Part shown: in pieces, positions 37,516-47,974 of the stretch | Layout of the letters: every line of letters starts with the position of its first letter | How positions within the stretch are numbered: the first letter of the stretch is position 1 | DNA from: Corynebacterium sp. BD556 | GTDB taxonomy: Bacteria > Actinomycetota > Actinomycetes > Mycobacteriales > Mycobacteriaceae | Assembly: GCF_038452275.1 (NCBI RefSeq) | Contig: NZ_CP141643.1 | Coordinates: 620,001-684,000 of the forward strand | Direction: 5' to 3' | DNA: 64,000 nucleotides | Position numbers and translations under genes: made by a program | The notes under the pieces: model-generated | What the model was told of the DNA's origin: nothing | Database searches by the model: none | Seen by the model: only the letters and a program-made list of their open reading frames with translations

Positions 37516-39612
37516 ATGGCTTTTGCAGCGGAGCGTCCCGTCCTTGCGCATTCAGAGTTTCGTCCGGTAGGGGAGGTTGAGCGTCGTGAAAAGCCCTTCG
37601 AGGTCATTTCCGAGTTCGAGCCCTCCGGCGATCAGCCCACCGCCATCAAAGAACTCGACGAGCGCCTCAACAACGGCGAGCGCGATGTTGTGCTTATGGG
37701 CGCGACCGGGACAGGAAAATCCGCCACCGCCGCGTGGTTGATTGAAAAGCAGCAGCGCCCCACGTTAGTGATGGCGCCGAATAAGACCTTGGCGGCTCAG
37801 TTGGCCAATGAGCTACGTCAGCTTCTGCCCAACAACGCCGTCGAATACTTCGTTTCCTACTACGACTACTACCAACCCGAGGCTTATATCGCGCAGACGG
37901 ACACCTACATTGAAAAGGATTCCTCCATCAACGACGATGTTGAGCGCTTGCGCCACTCCGCCACCTCGGCCCTTTTGAGCCGCCGCGACGTGGTCGTGGT
38001 CTCCTCAGTGTCCTGCATTTATGGCCTGGGCACGCCGCAGTCTTACCTGGATCGCTCGGTGGTTTTGCGCGTCGGTGAGGAAGTTGACCGCGACCAGTTT
38101 TTGCGTTTGCTTGTCGACGTCCAATACGAACGCAACGACATAGATTTCAAACGCGGCACCTTCCGAGTCAAAGGCGACACCGTTGACATCATCCCGGCCT
38201 ACGAGGAGGTGGCGGTGCGAGTGGAGTTCTTCGGTGATGAAATAGACGAGCTCTACTACATCCATCCTCTCACCGGCGACATTTTGAGCCAGGAGGAACA
38301 AGTGCGGATCTTTCCCGCAACCCACTACGTCGCTACGGAAGAACGGATGGAAAAGGCGATTGAAGCAATTAAGCAGGAGCTGGCTGAGCGTCTGGAAGAC
38401 TTGGAAAACCGCGGCAAACTCTTAGAGGCGCAGCGTTTGCGTATGCGCACTGAGTACGACTTGGAGATGATCCAGCAAGTTGGTTTCTGCTCCGGTATTG
38501 AAAACTACTCACGCCACATGGACGGCCGGCCCGCGGGCTCTGCCCCGGCGACGTTAATTGACTACTTCCCGGAAGATTTCCTGACCATTATCGACGAGTC
38601 CCACGTCACCGTGCCCCAGATTGGTGGCATGTTCGAAGGCGACATGTCGCGCAAACGCAACCTGGTCGAGTTTGGCTTCCGGCTTCCCAGCGCGGTGGAC
38701 AACCGCCCCCTAACTTTCGACGAGTTTGAGGCACGGGTGGGGCAAACGGTCTACATGTCTGCCACCCCCGGTGACTATGAACTAGAGGCCTCCGGCGGCG
38801 AATTCGTCGAGCAGGTGATCCGCCCAACTGGACTGGTGGACCCGAAGGTAAGCGTCAAACCTACCAAGGGGCAGATCGACGACCTGATAGAGCAAATCCG
38901 CGGACGTGTGGAGAAAAACGAGCGTGTCTTGGTCACCACGTTGACAAAACGTATGGCCGAGGACTTGACGGATTACCTCGTCGACAACGGCATTAAGGTG
39001 CGTTATCTGCATTCAGACATTGACACGTTGCAGCGCGTTGAACTGCTGCGCCAGCTACGACTGGGTGAGTTTGATGTGCTTGTAGGCATCAACCTGCTGC
39101 GCGAGGGCCTCGACTTGCCGGAAGTCTCACTCGTGGCCATTTTGGACGCCGACAAGGAAGGCTTCTTGCGCTCGACGAAGTCCTTGATCCAAACCATCGG
39201 GCGTGCCGCGCGCAACGTCTCCGGCGAAGTGATCATGTACGCCGACAGGGTCACCGAGTCTATGGAGGCAGCCATTGAGGAAACGGAGCGGCGCCGGGAA
39301 AAGCAGCTTGCATACAACAAAGAACACGGCATTGACCCGCAGCCGCTGCGCAAGAAGATCGCCGATATCCTCGACCAGGTCTATGAAAACGCCGAGTCGC
39401 TCGAGGCCGGGGTGGCAGCGGACGCAGCCGTAGTAGACAAACCCGACGTCTCCGCGATGGCCTCGGAGGAGGTGGATAAGCTCATCAACGAGCTCACCGC
39501 CCAGATGGGTGCCGCTGCACGGGAGCTGAAGTTCGAGCTGGCTGGCAGGCTACGCGACGAAATTGCGGACTTGCGCAAGGAGCTGCGTGGTATGAAAGAA
39601 ACAGGAAATTAG
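37516..39612 (+). CDS. uvrB: Excinuclease ABC subunit B
   Basis: The 698-residue DNA-damage-loading helicase shows Walker [10 protein letters not shown], the damage-probing beta-hairpin [20 protein letters not shown], motif II DESHVTV, then the motif VI segment [11 protein letters not shown]-terminal UVR domain (about residues 650-690) contacts UvrC. UvrA is encoded 5 kb downstream. The -10-like TAGGAT directly precedes the ATG. Confidence 0.98.
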   Translation: MAFAAERPVLAHSEFRPVGEVERREKPFEVISEFEPSGDQPTAIKELDERLNNGERDVVLMGATGTGKSATAAWLIEKQQRPTLVMAPNKTLAAQLANELRQLLPNNAVEYFVSYYDYYQPEAYIAQTDTYIEKDSSINDDVERLRHSATSALLSRRDVVVVSSVSCIYGLGTPQSYLDRSVVLRVGEEVDRDQFLRLLVDVQYERNDIDFKRGTFRVKGDTVDIIPAYEEVAVRVEFFGDEIDELYYIHPLTGDILSQEEQVRIFPATHYVATEERMEKAIEAIKQELAERLEDLENRGKLLEAQRLRMRTEYDLEMIQQVGFCSGIENYSRHMDGRPAGSAPATLIDYFPEDFLTIIDESHVTVPQIGGMFEGDMSRKRNLVEFGFRLPSAVDNRPLTFDEFEARVGQTVYMSATPGDYELEASGGEFVEQVIRPTGLVDPKVSVKPTKGQIDDLIEQIRGRVEKNERVLVTTLTKRMAEDLTDYLVDNGIKVRYLHSDIDTLQRVELLRQLRLGEFDVLVGINLLREGLDLPEVSLVAILDADKEGFLRSTKSLIQTIGRAARNVSGEVIMYADRVTESMEAAIEETERRREKQLAYNKEHGIDPQPLRKKIADILDQVYENAESLEAGVAADAAVVDKPDVSAMASEEVDKLINELTAQMGAAARELKFELAGRLRDEIADLRKELRGMKETGN

Positions 39613-39629
39613 GAAGGAGCGTTTTCTCC

Positions 39630-40088
39630 ATGCACTCATATAAGTCGATCGCGGTCGGCACCGACGGCTCCGCCACCTCCCACATGGCTGTGCGTGCCGC
39701 AGCCAGCCTTGCTCGTGCCTTTGACGCTGATCTGACTGTCATCTGCGCCCACTACTCGGCCAGCGGTTCCATGCTCAACGCTACCAACGCTGAACTGTCC
39801 AAAATTGAGATCGTCAGCGACAGTGATGCAGAACGTATCCTCGCCGCAGCGGAGGCGATCACCAAGGAAGAAGAAGCGCCCCGCGTCAACCTGGTGACCC
39901 TGCCTGGTTCACCGGCGAATGTTTTGCTTCAGGCCGTCAACGAGTACAAGGTTGACTTGCTGGTGGTTGGCAATAAGGGCATGCGCTCTATGGCCGGCCG
40001 CATCTTCGGCAACGTGCCCGGAAACGTGGCCAAGAAGGCGCCTGTCGACGTCATGCTCGTTGATACGAGGGCACAAGGACACGACTAA
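39630..40088 (+). CDS. Universal stress protein
   Basis: The 152-residue UspA-fold protein has an N-terminal VGTDGS and the ATP-binding motif GNKGMRSMAGRIFGNVPGNV near the C-terminus, both intact, so nucleotide binding is likely. The ligand and stress signal are unknown. A GGAAGGAG site precedes the ATG. A paralogue follows. Confidence 0.9.
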   Translation: MHSYKSIAVGTDGSATSHMAVRAAASLARAFDADLTVICAHYSASGSMLNATNAELSKIEIVSDSDAERILAAAEAITKEEEAPRVNLVTLPGSPANVLLQAVNEYKVDLLVVGNKGMRSMAGRIFGNVPGNVAKKAPVDVMLVDTRAQGHD

Positions 40089-40150
40089 GAGTTAAAAGAG
40101 TAAACTGTGCGCGAACACATGCTTCCCTACGAAAGGTCGGTATAGCTCCC

Positions 40151-40594
40151 ATGGCCAGCCCTTATAACACCATTGTCGTCGGCAGCGACGGATCGAAGTC
40201 TTCCTATCTGGCCATTGAGCGCGCAGCAAAAATTGCCGCCGCGTTCGGCTCGACCCTAGTCATCGGCACTGCCTACTACACCTCGGAAGAAGAGGCGTCT
40301 AAGACTCTCCGCCAGGACTCGGTCACGATCCTCGGTGATGAGCAGGCGCGCAACAACTTGGAAGCTGCCGCCGAGCACGCGCGGGCAGCAGGCGCCACCG
40401 ATGTGCAGACTGCAACCCGTCCTGGCACCCCGGTTGAGGCACTCATGGCCATTGTCAACGACAACAACGCCGATTTGTTGATCGTGGGCAACCGCGGCAT
40501 CAACTCGCTGACCGGACGCCTGCTCGGATCCGTGCCGGCTGATGTGGCGCGCCAATCCGACTGTGACGTCATGATCGTTCACACCGTGAACTAA
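40151..40594 (+). CDS. Universal stress protein
   Basis: The 147-residue paralogue of the previous gene carries VGSDGS and GNRGINSLTGRLLGSVPADV, the complete ATP-binding pattern. The two genes are tandem with a 62-bp gap. The stop lies inside a 13-bp tandem duplication shared with the end of helD. Confidence 0.9.
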   Translation: MASPYNTIVVGSDGSKSSYLAIERAAKIAAAFGSTLVIGTAYYTSEEEASKTLRQDSVTILGDEQARNNLEAAAEHARAAGATDVQTATRPGTPVEALMAIVNDNNADLLIVGNRGINSLTGRLLGSVPADVARQSDCDVMIVHTVN

Positions 40595-40611
40595 CTCAGT
40601 GAACTAACTCA
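40586..40611. repeat. 13-bp perfect tandem duplication at the usp/helD junction
   Basis: GTGAACTAACTCA occurs at 40586-40598 and again at 40599-40611. The usp stop is in the first copy and the helD stop in the second. Confidence 0.9.
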
Positions 40612-42855
40612 ACGCAGTGCCTCCGCGTTGCCGATAATTGTCAACGTCTGAGTCGCCCGTGTTACGGCCACGTAGAGGTCCTGGAGGCCCTGCGGTGAGG
40701 CCCGCACAATGGACTCAGGTTCTACCAACACGACGTGGTCGAACTCGAGTCCTTTGCATTGCGCCACGTTTGCGGCGGTGATGACAGCGTGGGTGCGCCC
40801 ACCCTCGGGCGGCAAAACGGCCTGCGGGTCGGTGCCGGAGGGCAAAAAGCGCACGGGTAGGCCGGTCGAGCGGATCGATTCGGCGGCTTCGGCTTCCGGA
40901 TCAATTCTTGCAAGCACCGCGTTAGCTACCTCCATGATCTCTGCTGGAGTGCGGTAGTTCACTGTCAGTTCATGGGCGCGGAAACGGCTGCCGACGAAAG
41001 GTTGTAAGACCGTCGCCCAATCGTCCGCGCCCGCCGGGGAAGACGTTTGGGCGGTATCTCCCACCAGTGTCATCCACCGCGACGGGCAGCGGCGAAAAAT
41101 CATCCGCCATTGCATGGGGGACAGCTCCTGAGCTTCGTCGATCACAACATGGCCGTAGGCCCACGTCGCATCCTCACGAGCGCGCTGTGCGGTGCTGCGC
41201 ACATCGGTCGCACGTTGCCGCTGCGCCAGGGTTTCAGCGTCGATGATGTCGTGCGCGGAGAGGATCTCTGCTTCAAACTGGTCGTCATCATTGTCCGTCG
41301 ATTCCGAAGACGACAAAATATCCAACGCATCTTCAGCCTCGGCAACTTGGGCGCGCCACTGCTGCTGCTCTGTGCGCCGCTTTTGCTCCGCATCAGTGCG
41401 CCCGATCAGTTCGGCGAGTTCGTCGACAAGCGCCGTGTCGGCGTGAGTAAAAGGCGAACCGGGTTTGCGGTACAACGCGATTTGTGTGTACTCGTCGTAG
41501 TCACCAGCGACCGCGTTGATGAACTCTCTATCCGTCAGCAAATCCTCCAGTACCGCGGTGGGCTCAAGGGTGGGAAAGTGGGCGTCGATAAGCTCGCGCA
41601 CCTGCGTTTCCTCGGCGAGGTCATCGTGGAGCTGATCGACGTCCGCCGCACTCAACAGGTTCTGCCCGTGCAGCGGATCCTCGCCGATGCGCACAGCCAA
41701 CGACTGGGCGAGCGAAGCAAGGAGATGCTCGGCAAAAACCTCGCGCGCCTCGTTGTGCGCTTTGCGGGAACGACGGGCACGGGTGCGAGCAGCCTTAACC
41801 ATCGCCGGCGTCGCCTCGATGCGCACCGACCCAATCAACAGGGGCACCGCTGCGGCAGGAACCGTCTGGTAATGCTGCACCGTGCGTTTGAGCACCGTCA
41901 CCATCTCCGCAGAACCTTTGACTTCCCGGGCCGCCACGGATTCGGGAACATCGGAGGGGACGAAACCATAAACAAGCTTTTCGACGGTACTGAGAACCAC
42001 ACCAGTCTCACCAAGCTCCGGCAACACGCGCGAGATATAGTCCAAGAAAACAGCGTTCGGACCCACAATCAAAACGCCGGTGCGCGAAAGCTGCTCACGC
42101 CACGTATAAAGCAAATAAGCCACGCGGTGCAACGCGACCGCCGTCTTTCCCGTCCCCGGGCCTCCCTGCACCACCAACACCCCGCGCGTGGAATCGCGAA
42201 TGATCTCGTCTTGTTCACGCTGAATCGTCTCCACAATCGAACGCATGTGGCCGCTGCGCGCCCGGTTCATGGCGTGAAGCAAGGCAGCCTCATTGCCCAC
42301 ATGAGAAGTCAAGTTCGCAGAGTCGTCACCGGAGAGAACTTCGTCGTCGACGCCGGTGACCCGACGCCCGCGCATGCGAAGGTTGCGGCGCAGATGAACA
42401 CCCTCAGGATGCGCAGTGGTGGCCAAGTAATAAGGCCGGGCCAGGGGCGCCCGCCAGTCGAGTAACAAAGTGCGGTAATGGTCCGAACGCTCATCCAGTC
42501 CCAACCGGCCGATATAGCGCCGGTCCAATCCGGCAGCACCCGGAACCGGGTTTTCTGGATCGTCATCGGCGATATCAATGCGGCCAAAAACCAACCCCAC
42601 CTCAGCGATGCCTAGCGCGTCCAATCGAGCGTTGAGCCCGTGGTACTGCGTTTCGCGGCGCACCAGCGCGTCCGAATCCGGGTTGTCCGGATCCACGTCC
42701 GCCTGCACCGCAGCGAGTTGTTCCCGCGCCGCGCGTACCTCATTATCTAGGTGGGAAAAGAGCATGTCCACGTACTCCTGCTCGGCGGACAGCTCCGAGT
42801 TGGCGCCAGGGCTCGATCCGTGCGCAGCCGCCGAGGAAGACTCAGAAGGGTCCAA
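40609..42855 (-). CDS. helD: RNA polymerase recycling ATPase HelD/HelR
   Basis: The 748-residue UvrD-like ATPase has a long coiled-coil N-terminus and the segment WRAPLARPYYLATTAHPEG. Walker A is GGPGTGKTA (about residue 230), Walker B region VIDEAQELSPMQW, and VGDTAQTSSP follows. HelD releases stalled RNA polymerase; HelR relatives give tolerance to rifampicin. The start is TTG, supported by a strong AAGGAGG site 7 nt upstream. The same position between uvrB and uvrA holds a helD gene in Corynebacterium relatives. Confidence 0.88.
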   Translation of the reverse strand: MDPSESSSAAAHGSSPGANSELSAEQEYVDMLFSHLDNEVRAAREQLAAVQADVDPDNPDSDALVRRETQYHGLNARLDALGIAEVGLVFGRIDIADDDPENPVPGAAGLDRRYIGRLGLDERSDHYRTLLLDWRAPLARPYYLATTAHPEGVHLRRNLRMRGRRVTGVDDEVLSGDDSANLTSHVGNEAALLHAMNRARSGHMRSIVETIQREQDEIIRDSTRGVLVVQGGPGTGKTAVALHRVAYLLYTWREQLSRTGVLIVGPNAVFLDYISRVLPELGETGVVLSTVEKLVYGFVPSDVPESVAAREVKGSAEMVTVLKRTVQHYQTVPAAAVPLLIGSVRIEATPAMVKAARTRARRSRKAHNEAREVFAEHLLASLAQSLAVRIGEDPLHGQNLLSAADVDQLHDDLAEETQVRELIDAHFPTLEPTAVLEDLLTDREFINAVAGDYDEYTQIALYRKPGSPFTHADTALVDELAELIGRTDAEQKRRTEQQQWRAQVAEAEDALDILSSSESTDNDDDQFEAEILSAHDIIDAETLAQRQRATDVRSTAQRAREDATWAYGHVVIDEAQELSPMQWRMIFRRCPSRWMTLVGDTAQTSSPAGADDWATVLQPFVGSRFRAHELTVNYRTPAEIMEVANAVLARIDPEAEAAESIRSTGLPVRFLPSGTDPQAVLPPEGGRTHAVITAANVAQCKGLEFDHVVLVEPESIVRASPQGLQDLYVAVTRATQTLTIIGNAEALR

Positions 42856-42891
42856 ACGTGTTCCTCCTTAGCCGAAAAGGCAAGATGCCGC

Positions 42892-42920
42892 CGAGCGTTT
42901 TACCGAGCGTTTTACCGAGC
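42892..42920. repeat. 12-bp tandem repeat (2.4 copies)
   Basis: CGAGCGTTTTAC occurs at 42892-42903 and 42904-42915 and is followed by a partial copy to 42920, upstream of the helD ribosome site. Confidence 0.85.
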
Positions 42921-42950
42921 AACATATTCTAACAAGGCCGGGTACAGCGA

Positions 42951-42984
42951 AACCCCGCCTCCCAAACGTGGGGCAGACGGGGTT
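42951..42984 (-). terminator. Terminator-like hairpin after the DoxX gene
   Basis: AACCCCG (42951-42957) pairs with CGGGGTT (42978-42984), with a further CCCA/TGGG pairing inside. The T-tract on the minus strand is short (TTTCG), so strength is uncertain. Confidence 0.5.
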
Positions 42985-43003
42985 GCAAAAAGGGCAAAGA
43001 AAC

Positions 43004-43948
43004 TTACTTGGTGTACTTCTTCACGGCCTTGTCCACTGCTTTGTTGGCGCGCTTCTGGGCCTTGTTGGCCTTGCGCTTCCACTTGCGCCGCTGGCGCTTG
43101 GAAGGGGCAGCATCGAGGTTATCGAAGGCTTTTTGGAGAGAGTCAACCGCATCTTGGGCGCGGCTTTGCACCTTCGCAGCCGTCTTGTTGATCTTGCGCT
43201 TGGCTTTCAACTTATCCAGGGTGGAGGGCTGCAGGTCGTCCAGGGAGCCCTGCAGGTCGCTGACGAAGTTATTGACCTTGCGCTTCGCCTTGAACTGCTG
43301 CACCTTCGACGGCTTCAACTCCTGATAGGTCTCCTGGGCCTGTTCGGCCGCCTCTGACAGGAAGCTTTGCGCATTGCCGGCAACGCTCGAGGCGGTCTTT
43401 TTCCAGTCGTCTTTGTTGTCGTCGACGTACTCGGTGACCTTCTCAGTCGCGTCCTGCAGCCAGTTGCTGGCCTTGCCCATGGCCTTTTCGGCCTCAGACT
43501 GGGTCGGTAGAGCTTTCTGGACGCGCCAGCTCAGGCCCGGCTTTCCGTTGGTGTCCACGGTGGCAAGTAAAACGCCACCGAGCAGCGACAAATCGGTCAG
43601 TGCGCCGGTGCGGCGACGGGCTTTCTCCTGCTCATCGGTGGCCTCCCAGAAAGCGTTGCGGCCCAGCAGCGACGGCAGGGAAGTAGCAACAAGAAGGGTG
43701 GCGGCGGTGCGCGGCATCTTGCCCAAGGCAAAAAGGCTGCCCGCGCTGACCTTGACACCACCGACGGCCAAGGCGGCCGCTTCAGGGGAGGACGGCAGGA
43801 AACCCTTGTACTGCGCTGGCACGGCAGAGCGGACCTTCTTCAGCACTTTCTCGGCGTTGTCGCGGCGCGCGGCAGGGTTGAGCACCGTCTCCACACCATC
43901 GGCGATGTAAACGGACGCCAGCAACGGGCGTGCGAGCTTGCGGATCAT
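43004..43948 (-). CDS. DoxX-family membrane protein with long Lys-rich tail
   Basis: The 314-residue protein has a DoxX-type N-terminal half of about 150 residues with four hydrophobic stretches (LLASVYIADGVETVLNP at the start). The tail of about 160 residues is charged, predicted coiled-coil, Lys/Ala-rich and repeats blocks such as LKAKRKINKTAAKVQ. The tail may bind nucleic acid or protein. DoxX proteins are linked to redox or envelope functions, not certain here. A GGAAA site precedes the ATG. Confidence 0.75.
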   Translation of the reverse strand: MIRKLARPLLASVYIADGVETVLNPAARRDNAEKVLKKVRSAVPAQYKGFLPSSPEAAALAVGGVKVSAGSLFALGKMPRTAATLLVATSLPSLLGRNAFWEATDEQEKARRRTGALTDLSLLGGVLLATVDTNGKPGLSWRVQKALPTQSEAEKAMGKASNWLQDATEKVTEYVDDNKDDWKKTASSVAGNAQSFLSEAAEQAQETYQELKPSKVQQFKAKRKVNNFVSDLQGSLDDLQPSTLDKLKAKRKINKTAAKVQSRAQDAVDSLQKAFDNLDAAPSKRQRRKWKRKANKAQKRANKAVDKAVKKYTK

Positions 43949-44090
43949 AGGTATGTTTCCTTTTCTTCTAAACCATTGTGAAAGGTTGCGCTTTCCAGTG
44001 TAGACACCGAAACGTCAGTGGTGCCATCTTCTGCGGACATGTGTTGGCAGTAGGCCGGACTCACACTCAGGCCGAGTGGTGAGGTACGTG

Positions 44091-44690
44091 CTACCAACGG
44101 CGTTTCCACCACTGATCAAGGTGAGGGCGCTGCTCACCAAGAGTGGTGCTTTTGCCATGGCCGGGGTGGACGACGGTGTCGTCGGGGTAGACGTCGAAAA
44201 GCTTCTCCGTCACATCGCGGTAAAGGCGCACAAAATCACCCTCGCCGACGGTGTTGCCCAACCCTCCGGGAAACAGCGAATCACCGACGAAAAGGTGAAC
44301 GGTGCCGTCAAGTTCGGCAACAAGACACGCCCCTCCCGGAGTGTGGCCCCGCAATATGTGGACGGGAAAGCTGTGTCCCGCAAACTCAAGCACGTCCCCA
44401 TCTTTGAGCTCGCGGTCCACCTGCGCGGGCAGCGCCGGGGCATCGAGGTAGGGAGCCCAGTGCGTCGCCCCCGTGGCCTCGATAATCTCCACCAAAGCAC
44501 GAACATGGTCATGGTGGCGGTGGGTGGTCAACACATCGGTAATGACCACACCTGCCTTTTCGGCCATGGAAAGCAAAGCCGGCGCATCGTCGGCTGCGTC
44601 GATCAGCAGGCCGTTGCCCGCGGCGGCGATGAGGTAGCAGTTGTTGTCCATGTCGGACACGGAGATGTGGTGGAGCGTTAATTCCGTCAT
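44091..44690 (-). CDS. MBL-fold metallohydrolase, glyoxalase II-like
   Basis: The 199-residue hydrolase has the binuclear metal motif THRHHDH, GHTPGGACL, and VHPGHGKST near the C-terminus. This layout fits hydroxyacylglutathione-hydrolase-like enzymes; mycothiol thioesters are a possible substrate in this phylum, which is inference. The start has TACGCT 7 nt upstream and no ribosome site. It is divergent from uvrA. Confidence 0.85.
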   Translation of the reverse strand: MTELTLHHISVSDMDNNCYLIAAAGNGLLIDAADDAPALLSMAEKAGVVITDVLTTHRHHDHVRALVEIIEATGATHWAPYLDAPALPAQVDRELKDGDVLEFAGHSFPVHILRGHTPGGACLVAELDGTVHLFVGDSLFPGGLGNTVGEGDFVRLYRDVTEKLFDVYPDDTVVHPGHGKSTTLGEQRPHLDQWWKRRW

Positions 44691-44697
44691 GTTGGTC

Positions 44698-44703
44698 AGC
44701 GTA
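44698..44703 (-). promoter_or_regulatory. Leaderless-type -10 for the MBL gene
   Basis: TACGCT on the minus strand ends 7 nt before the ATG at 44690. Confidence 0.45.
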
Positions 44704-44744
44704 GCGAGACTGAAATGTTTTGGTGTTGGGATTCGCTGCTAGAT

Positions 44745-44768
44745 TCGATATAGCTCGACCCGGTTCGA
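44745..44768. promoter_or_regulatory. Three TCGA sites every 10 bp upstream of uvrA
   Basis: TCGA occurs at 44745-44748, 44755-44758 and 44765-44768. Adjacent pairs form TCGA-N6-TCGA, shorter than the known actinobacterial LexA box (TCGAAC-N4-GTTCGA). It may be a degenerate SOS site or an unrelated operator. Confidence 0.3.
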
Positions 44769-44820
44769 CATGGTACGGACAAACCGCACCACCTGAAATA
44801 CTTAGCGAAGGACGACAGAC

Positions 44821-47673
44821 GTGGCAGATCGGCTCACTGTGCGCGGCGCGCGCGAACACAACCTCAAAGGCGTCGACGTGGAGCTGCCCCGCGACAAGCT
44901 CGTTGTGTTCACCGGCCTGTCCGGCTCCGGGAAGTCCTCCTTAGCATTCGACACGATCTTCGCGGAAGGTCAGCGCCGCTACGTCGAGTCTTTGTCCTCC
45001 TACGCCCGCATGTTCCTCGGGCAGATGGACAAACCCGATGTCGACTACATCGACGGCCTGTCACCCGCAGTGTCGATCGACCAAAAATCTACCAACCGCA
45101 ACCCGCGTTCGACCGTGGGCACCATCACCGAAATCTACGACTACCTGCGCCTTCTATTCTCCCGTGCGGGAACTGCGCACTGTCCAATCTGCGACGCACC
45201 CATTGACCGGCAGACCCCGCAGCAAATTGTCGACCAGATCATGGAACACAAGGAGCGCACCAAATTCCAGGTGCTCGCCCCGGTGGTGCGCAAGCGCAAA
45301 GGCGAATTTGCAGACCTTTTCGCAGATCTCGCCGCCCAAGGTTTCTCCCGCGTGAGCGTCGACGGCGAAATGTACCAGTTGTCAGAACCGCCGAAGCTGG
45401 AAAAGCAAATCAAACACACCATCGATGTCGTCGTTGACCGCCTGCAAGTCAAGGAGAGCCAAAAACAGCGGTTGACGGATTCGGTGGAGACCGCACTCAA
45501 GCTTGCCGACGGCCTCGTGGCCTTCGAGTTCGTCGAACTGGAAACCGACGATCCAGCCCGCTACCGCATCTTCTCCGAGAAAATGGCCTGTCCCAACGGC
45601 CACACCCTCGACGTGGAGGAGTACGAGCCGCGCGCGTTTTCCTTCAACTCTCCTTTCGGTGCTTGTCCGGCCTGCGACGGTTTAGGTGTGCGCAAGGAGA
45701 TCGACATTGAACTGGTCATCCCGGACCCCGACGCGCCCGCTGTCGATGCTTTCCAGCCGTGGAACTCCAGCCCGAACAAAGCATATTTTGCGAAGCTCAT
45801 CGAGGCGCTGGGGAAAGAGGAAGGTTTCGACGCCAATCAACCTTTTTCGTCGTTGACAAAAACGCAGCAAAAACACCTCGTGTCCGGATCGAAAACCAAA
45901 GTCTCAGTGCGCTATAAAAACCGCTACGGCCGGCAGCGCAATTTCAGCGCCGCCTACGAGGGTGTCATCGGCTATCTCGAACGCAAACTTGAGCAGGCTG
46001 AATCCGACGCGCAAAAGGAAAGGCTCCTCGCCTACACTCGTGAGATTCCGTGCCCGACCTGCCAAGGGACACGCCTCAAACCGGAGATCCTCGCCGTGCG
46101 GCTCAACTCCACCTCCCACGGGGAGAAATCCATCGCCGGGCTGACCGAGCTTTCCATCGAAGATGCTTCCGAGTACTTAGATAACCTCGTTTTAGGCTAC
46201 AGGGAGGAAATGATCGCCGGAGCCGTGTTGCGCGAAATTCAGGCTCGACTGCGTTTTCTTCTCGACGTCGGGCTGAATTACCTCACCTTGGCTCGCTCAG
46301 CGGGCACCCTCTCTGGCGGCGAGGCGCAGCGCATCCGCCTGGCCACCCAGATCGGCTCCGGTTTAGCGGGTGTTCTCTACGTGTTGGACGAGCCCTCCAT
46401 TGGACTGCACCAGCGTGATAACCAGCGGCTGATTAAGACTTTGCAGAAGCTGCGCGACTTGGGCAACACCTTGGTGGTCGTGGAGCACGACGAGGACACC
46501 ATCCACGCCGCCGATTTCATGGTCGACGTCGGGCCTTTTGCCGGCGAGTACGGCGGCGAGATCGTCTATCAGGGTGAGCCGAAGGGAATCCTTAAGGCGA
46601 AAAACTCCCTGACTGGCGACTATCTGGCTGGGCGCAAGGAGATCGCTGTTCCGCAGACCCGCCGACCGGTGGACCCGGGGCGGACAATCCACATTCACGG
46701 AGCCCGGGAAAACAACCTAAATAACGTCTCGGTGGACGTTCCTCTCGGCGTGCTCACTGCTGTCACCGGCGTGTCTGGTTCCGGTAAATCTACGCTCGTC
46801 AACGAGATTTTGGCGAAAACTTTGCAAAACCAGCTCAACGGAGCCCGGCAGGTGCCGGGAAGGGTGAAAAAGGTCGATGGGCTGGACAATTTGGACAAAC
46901 TGGTCCAGGTGGATCAGTCTCCGATCGGGCGCACCCCGCGCTCTAACCCGGCGACGTACACGGGCGTTTTTGATAAGGTGCGCAACCTCTTTGCCGAAAC
47001 TCAGGAGGCAAAGGTCCGCGGCTACAAGGCGGGACGGTTTTCTTTCAATGTCAAAGGTGGCCGCTGCGAAGCCTGCCGCGGTGACGGCACCATCAAAATT
47101 GAGATGAATTTCCTTCCCGATGTGTATGTGCCCTGCGAAGTCTGCGGGGGAGCGCGCTACAACCGGGAAACGCTTGAGGTGCGTTACAAGGGCAAAAACA
47201 TCGCCGAAGTTCTCAACATGCCTATCTCTGAGGCCGCAGAGTTCTTCGCGCCGATTAGTTCCATCCACCGCTACCTCAACACCTTGGTGGAGGTGGGACT
47301 TGGCTACGTTCGACTCGGTCAGGCCGCAACGACTCTGTCCGGCGGTGAAGCGCAGCGAGTCAAACTCGCGGCGGAGCTGCAAAAGCGCTCGAACGGGCGC
47401 ACCATCTACATCCTTGACGAGCCGACAACTGGCCTGCACTTCGAGGACATCCGCAAACTCATGCTGGTGCTTAACGGTTTGGTGGAGAAGGGCAACACGG
47501 TGCTGGTCATCGAGCACAACCTCGACGTGATCAAGTGCGCTGACTGGATCATCGACATGGGTCCGGAGGGAGGCTCCGGCGGCGGCACAGTTGTCGCGCA
47601 GGGAACCCCGGAAGATGTCGCGAAAGTGGCGGGTTCCTTCACGGGGCAATTCCTCAGTGCCATCGTGGGCTAG
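44821..47673 (+). CDS. uvrA: Excinuclease ABC subunit A
   Basis: The 950-residue protein has two ABC ATPase halves. The first has Walker [10 protein letters not shown], and later the LSGGEAQR signature and [13 protein letters not shown]. The second has [17 protein letters not shown] again and ILDEPTTGL. Zinc clusters are visible in [14 protein letters not shown] and in CEACRGDG with CEVCGG. It recognises damage together with UvrB. The GTG start follows a GAAGGA site. Confidence 0.98.
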   Translation: MADRLTVRGAREHNLKGVDVELPRDKLVVFTGLSGSGKSSLAFDTIFAEGQRRYVESLSSYARMFLGQMDKPDVDYIDGLSPAVSIDQKSTNRNPRSTVGTITEIYDYLRLLFSRAGTAHCPICDAPIDRQTPQQIVDQIMEHKERTKFQVLAPVVRKRKGEFADLFADLAAQGFSRVSVDGEMYQLSEPPKLEKQIKHTIDVVVDRLQVKESQKQRLTDSVETALKLADGLVAFEFVELETDDPARYRIFSEKMACPNGHTLDVEEYEPRAFSFNSPFGACPACDGLGVRKEIDIELVIPDPDAPAVDAFQPWNSSPNKAYFAKLIEALGKEEGFDANQPFSSLTKTQQKHLVSGSKTKVSVRYKNRYGRQRNFSAAYEGVIGYLERKLEQAESDAQKERLLAYTREIPCPTCQGTRLKPEILAVRLNSTSHGEKSIAGLTELSIEDASEYLDNLVLGYREEMIAGAVLREIQARLRFLLDVGLNYLTLARSAGTLSGGEAQRIRLATQIGSGLAGVLYVLDEPSIGLHQRDNQRLIKTLQKLRDLGNTLVVVEHDEDTIHAADFMVDVGPFAGEYGGEIVYQGEPKGILKAKNSLTGDYLAGRKEIAVPQTRRPVDPGRTIHIHGARENNLNNVSVDVPLGVLTAVTGVSGSGKSTLVNEILAKTLQNQLNGARQVPGRVKKVDGLDNLDKLVQVDQSPIGRTPRSNPATYTGVFDKVRNLFAETQEAKVRGYKAGRFSFNVKGGRCEACRGDGTIKIEMNFLPDVYVPCEVCGGARYNRETLEVRYKGKNIAEVLNMPISEAAEFFAPISSIHRYLNTLVEVGLGYVRLGQAATTLSGGEAQRVKLAAELQKRSNGRTIYILDEPTTGLHFEDIRKLMLVLNGLVEKGNTVLVIEHNLDVIKCADWIIDMGPEGGSGGGTVVAQGTPEDVAKVAGSFTGQFLSAIVG

Positions 47674-47693
47674 AAGGGGAAGTGGGCGTCGAT

Positions 47694-47974
47694 TTGTGGT
47701 TGTGCCTTGAGTGCTGCTAGGCTTTGGCTTACTACCGCCTGAGCACTACCGTGCCCAGGACACAAGTGGAGTCACTCCCACCCCAAGCCGCCTGGAAACA
47801 GGATGGATACGGGTCAAAGGTACATCGCCCGGCGCCGTTCGGGGACTGAAGTGCCTGGAAGAACTCCCGCGAAACCGATCATGTTTCGCGGGTTTTTGCG
47901 TGGGATCGACTTGACAAGAGTGGTTCGGTAGCGACCGACACATGTTTGACATTCTCTAGTCTTTAGGAGTTCTC
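47694..47974 (+). promoter_or_regulatory. infC promoter and attenuator-like leader
   Basis: TTGTGG (47694-47699), an 18-bp spacer and TAGGCT (47718-47723) suggest a start near 47730. The leader of about 240 nt contains a strong terminator hairpin at 47866-47897 before the infC ribosome site. Attenuation leaders controlled by L20 precede infC-rpmI-rplT in Firmicutes; this leader may act similarly. Confidence 0.55.
47866..47897 (+). terminator. Rho-independent terminator in the infC leader
   Basis: CCCGCGAAA (47866-47874) pairs perfectly with TTTCGCGGG (47884-47892) and is followed by TTTTT. It could end uvrA transcripts, attenuate infC, or both. Confidence 0.85.

Noticed and set aside
41047-42465. 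472-codon frame antisense to helD
   Set aside because: Shadow of the HelD gene; composition rich in Arg and His, no motifs.
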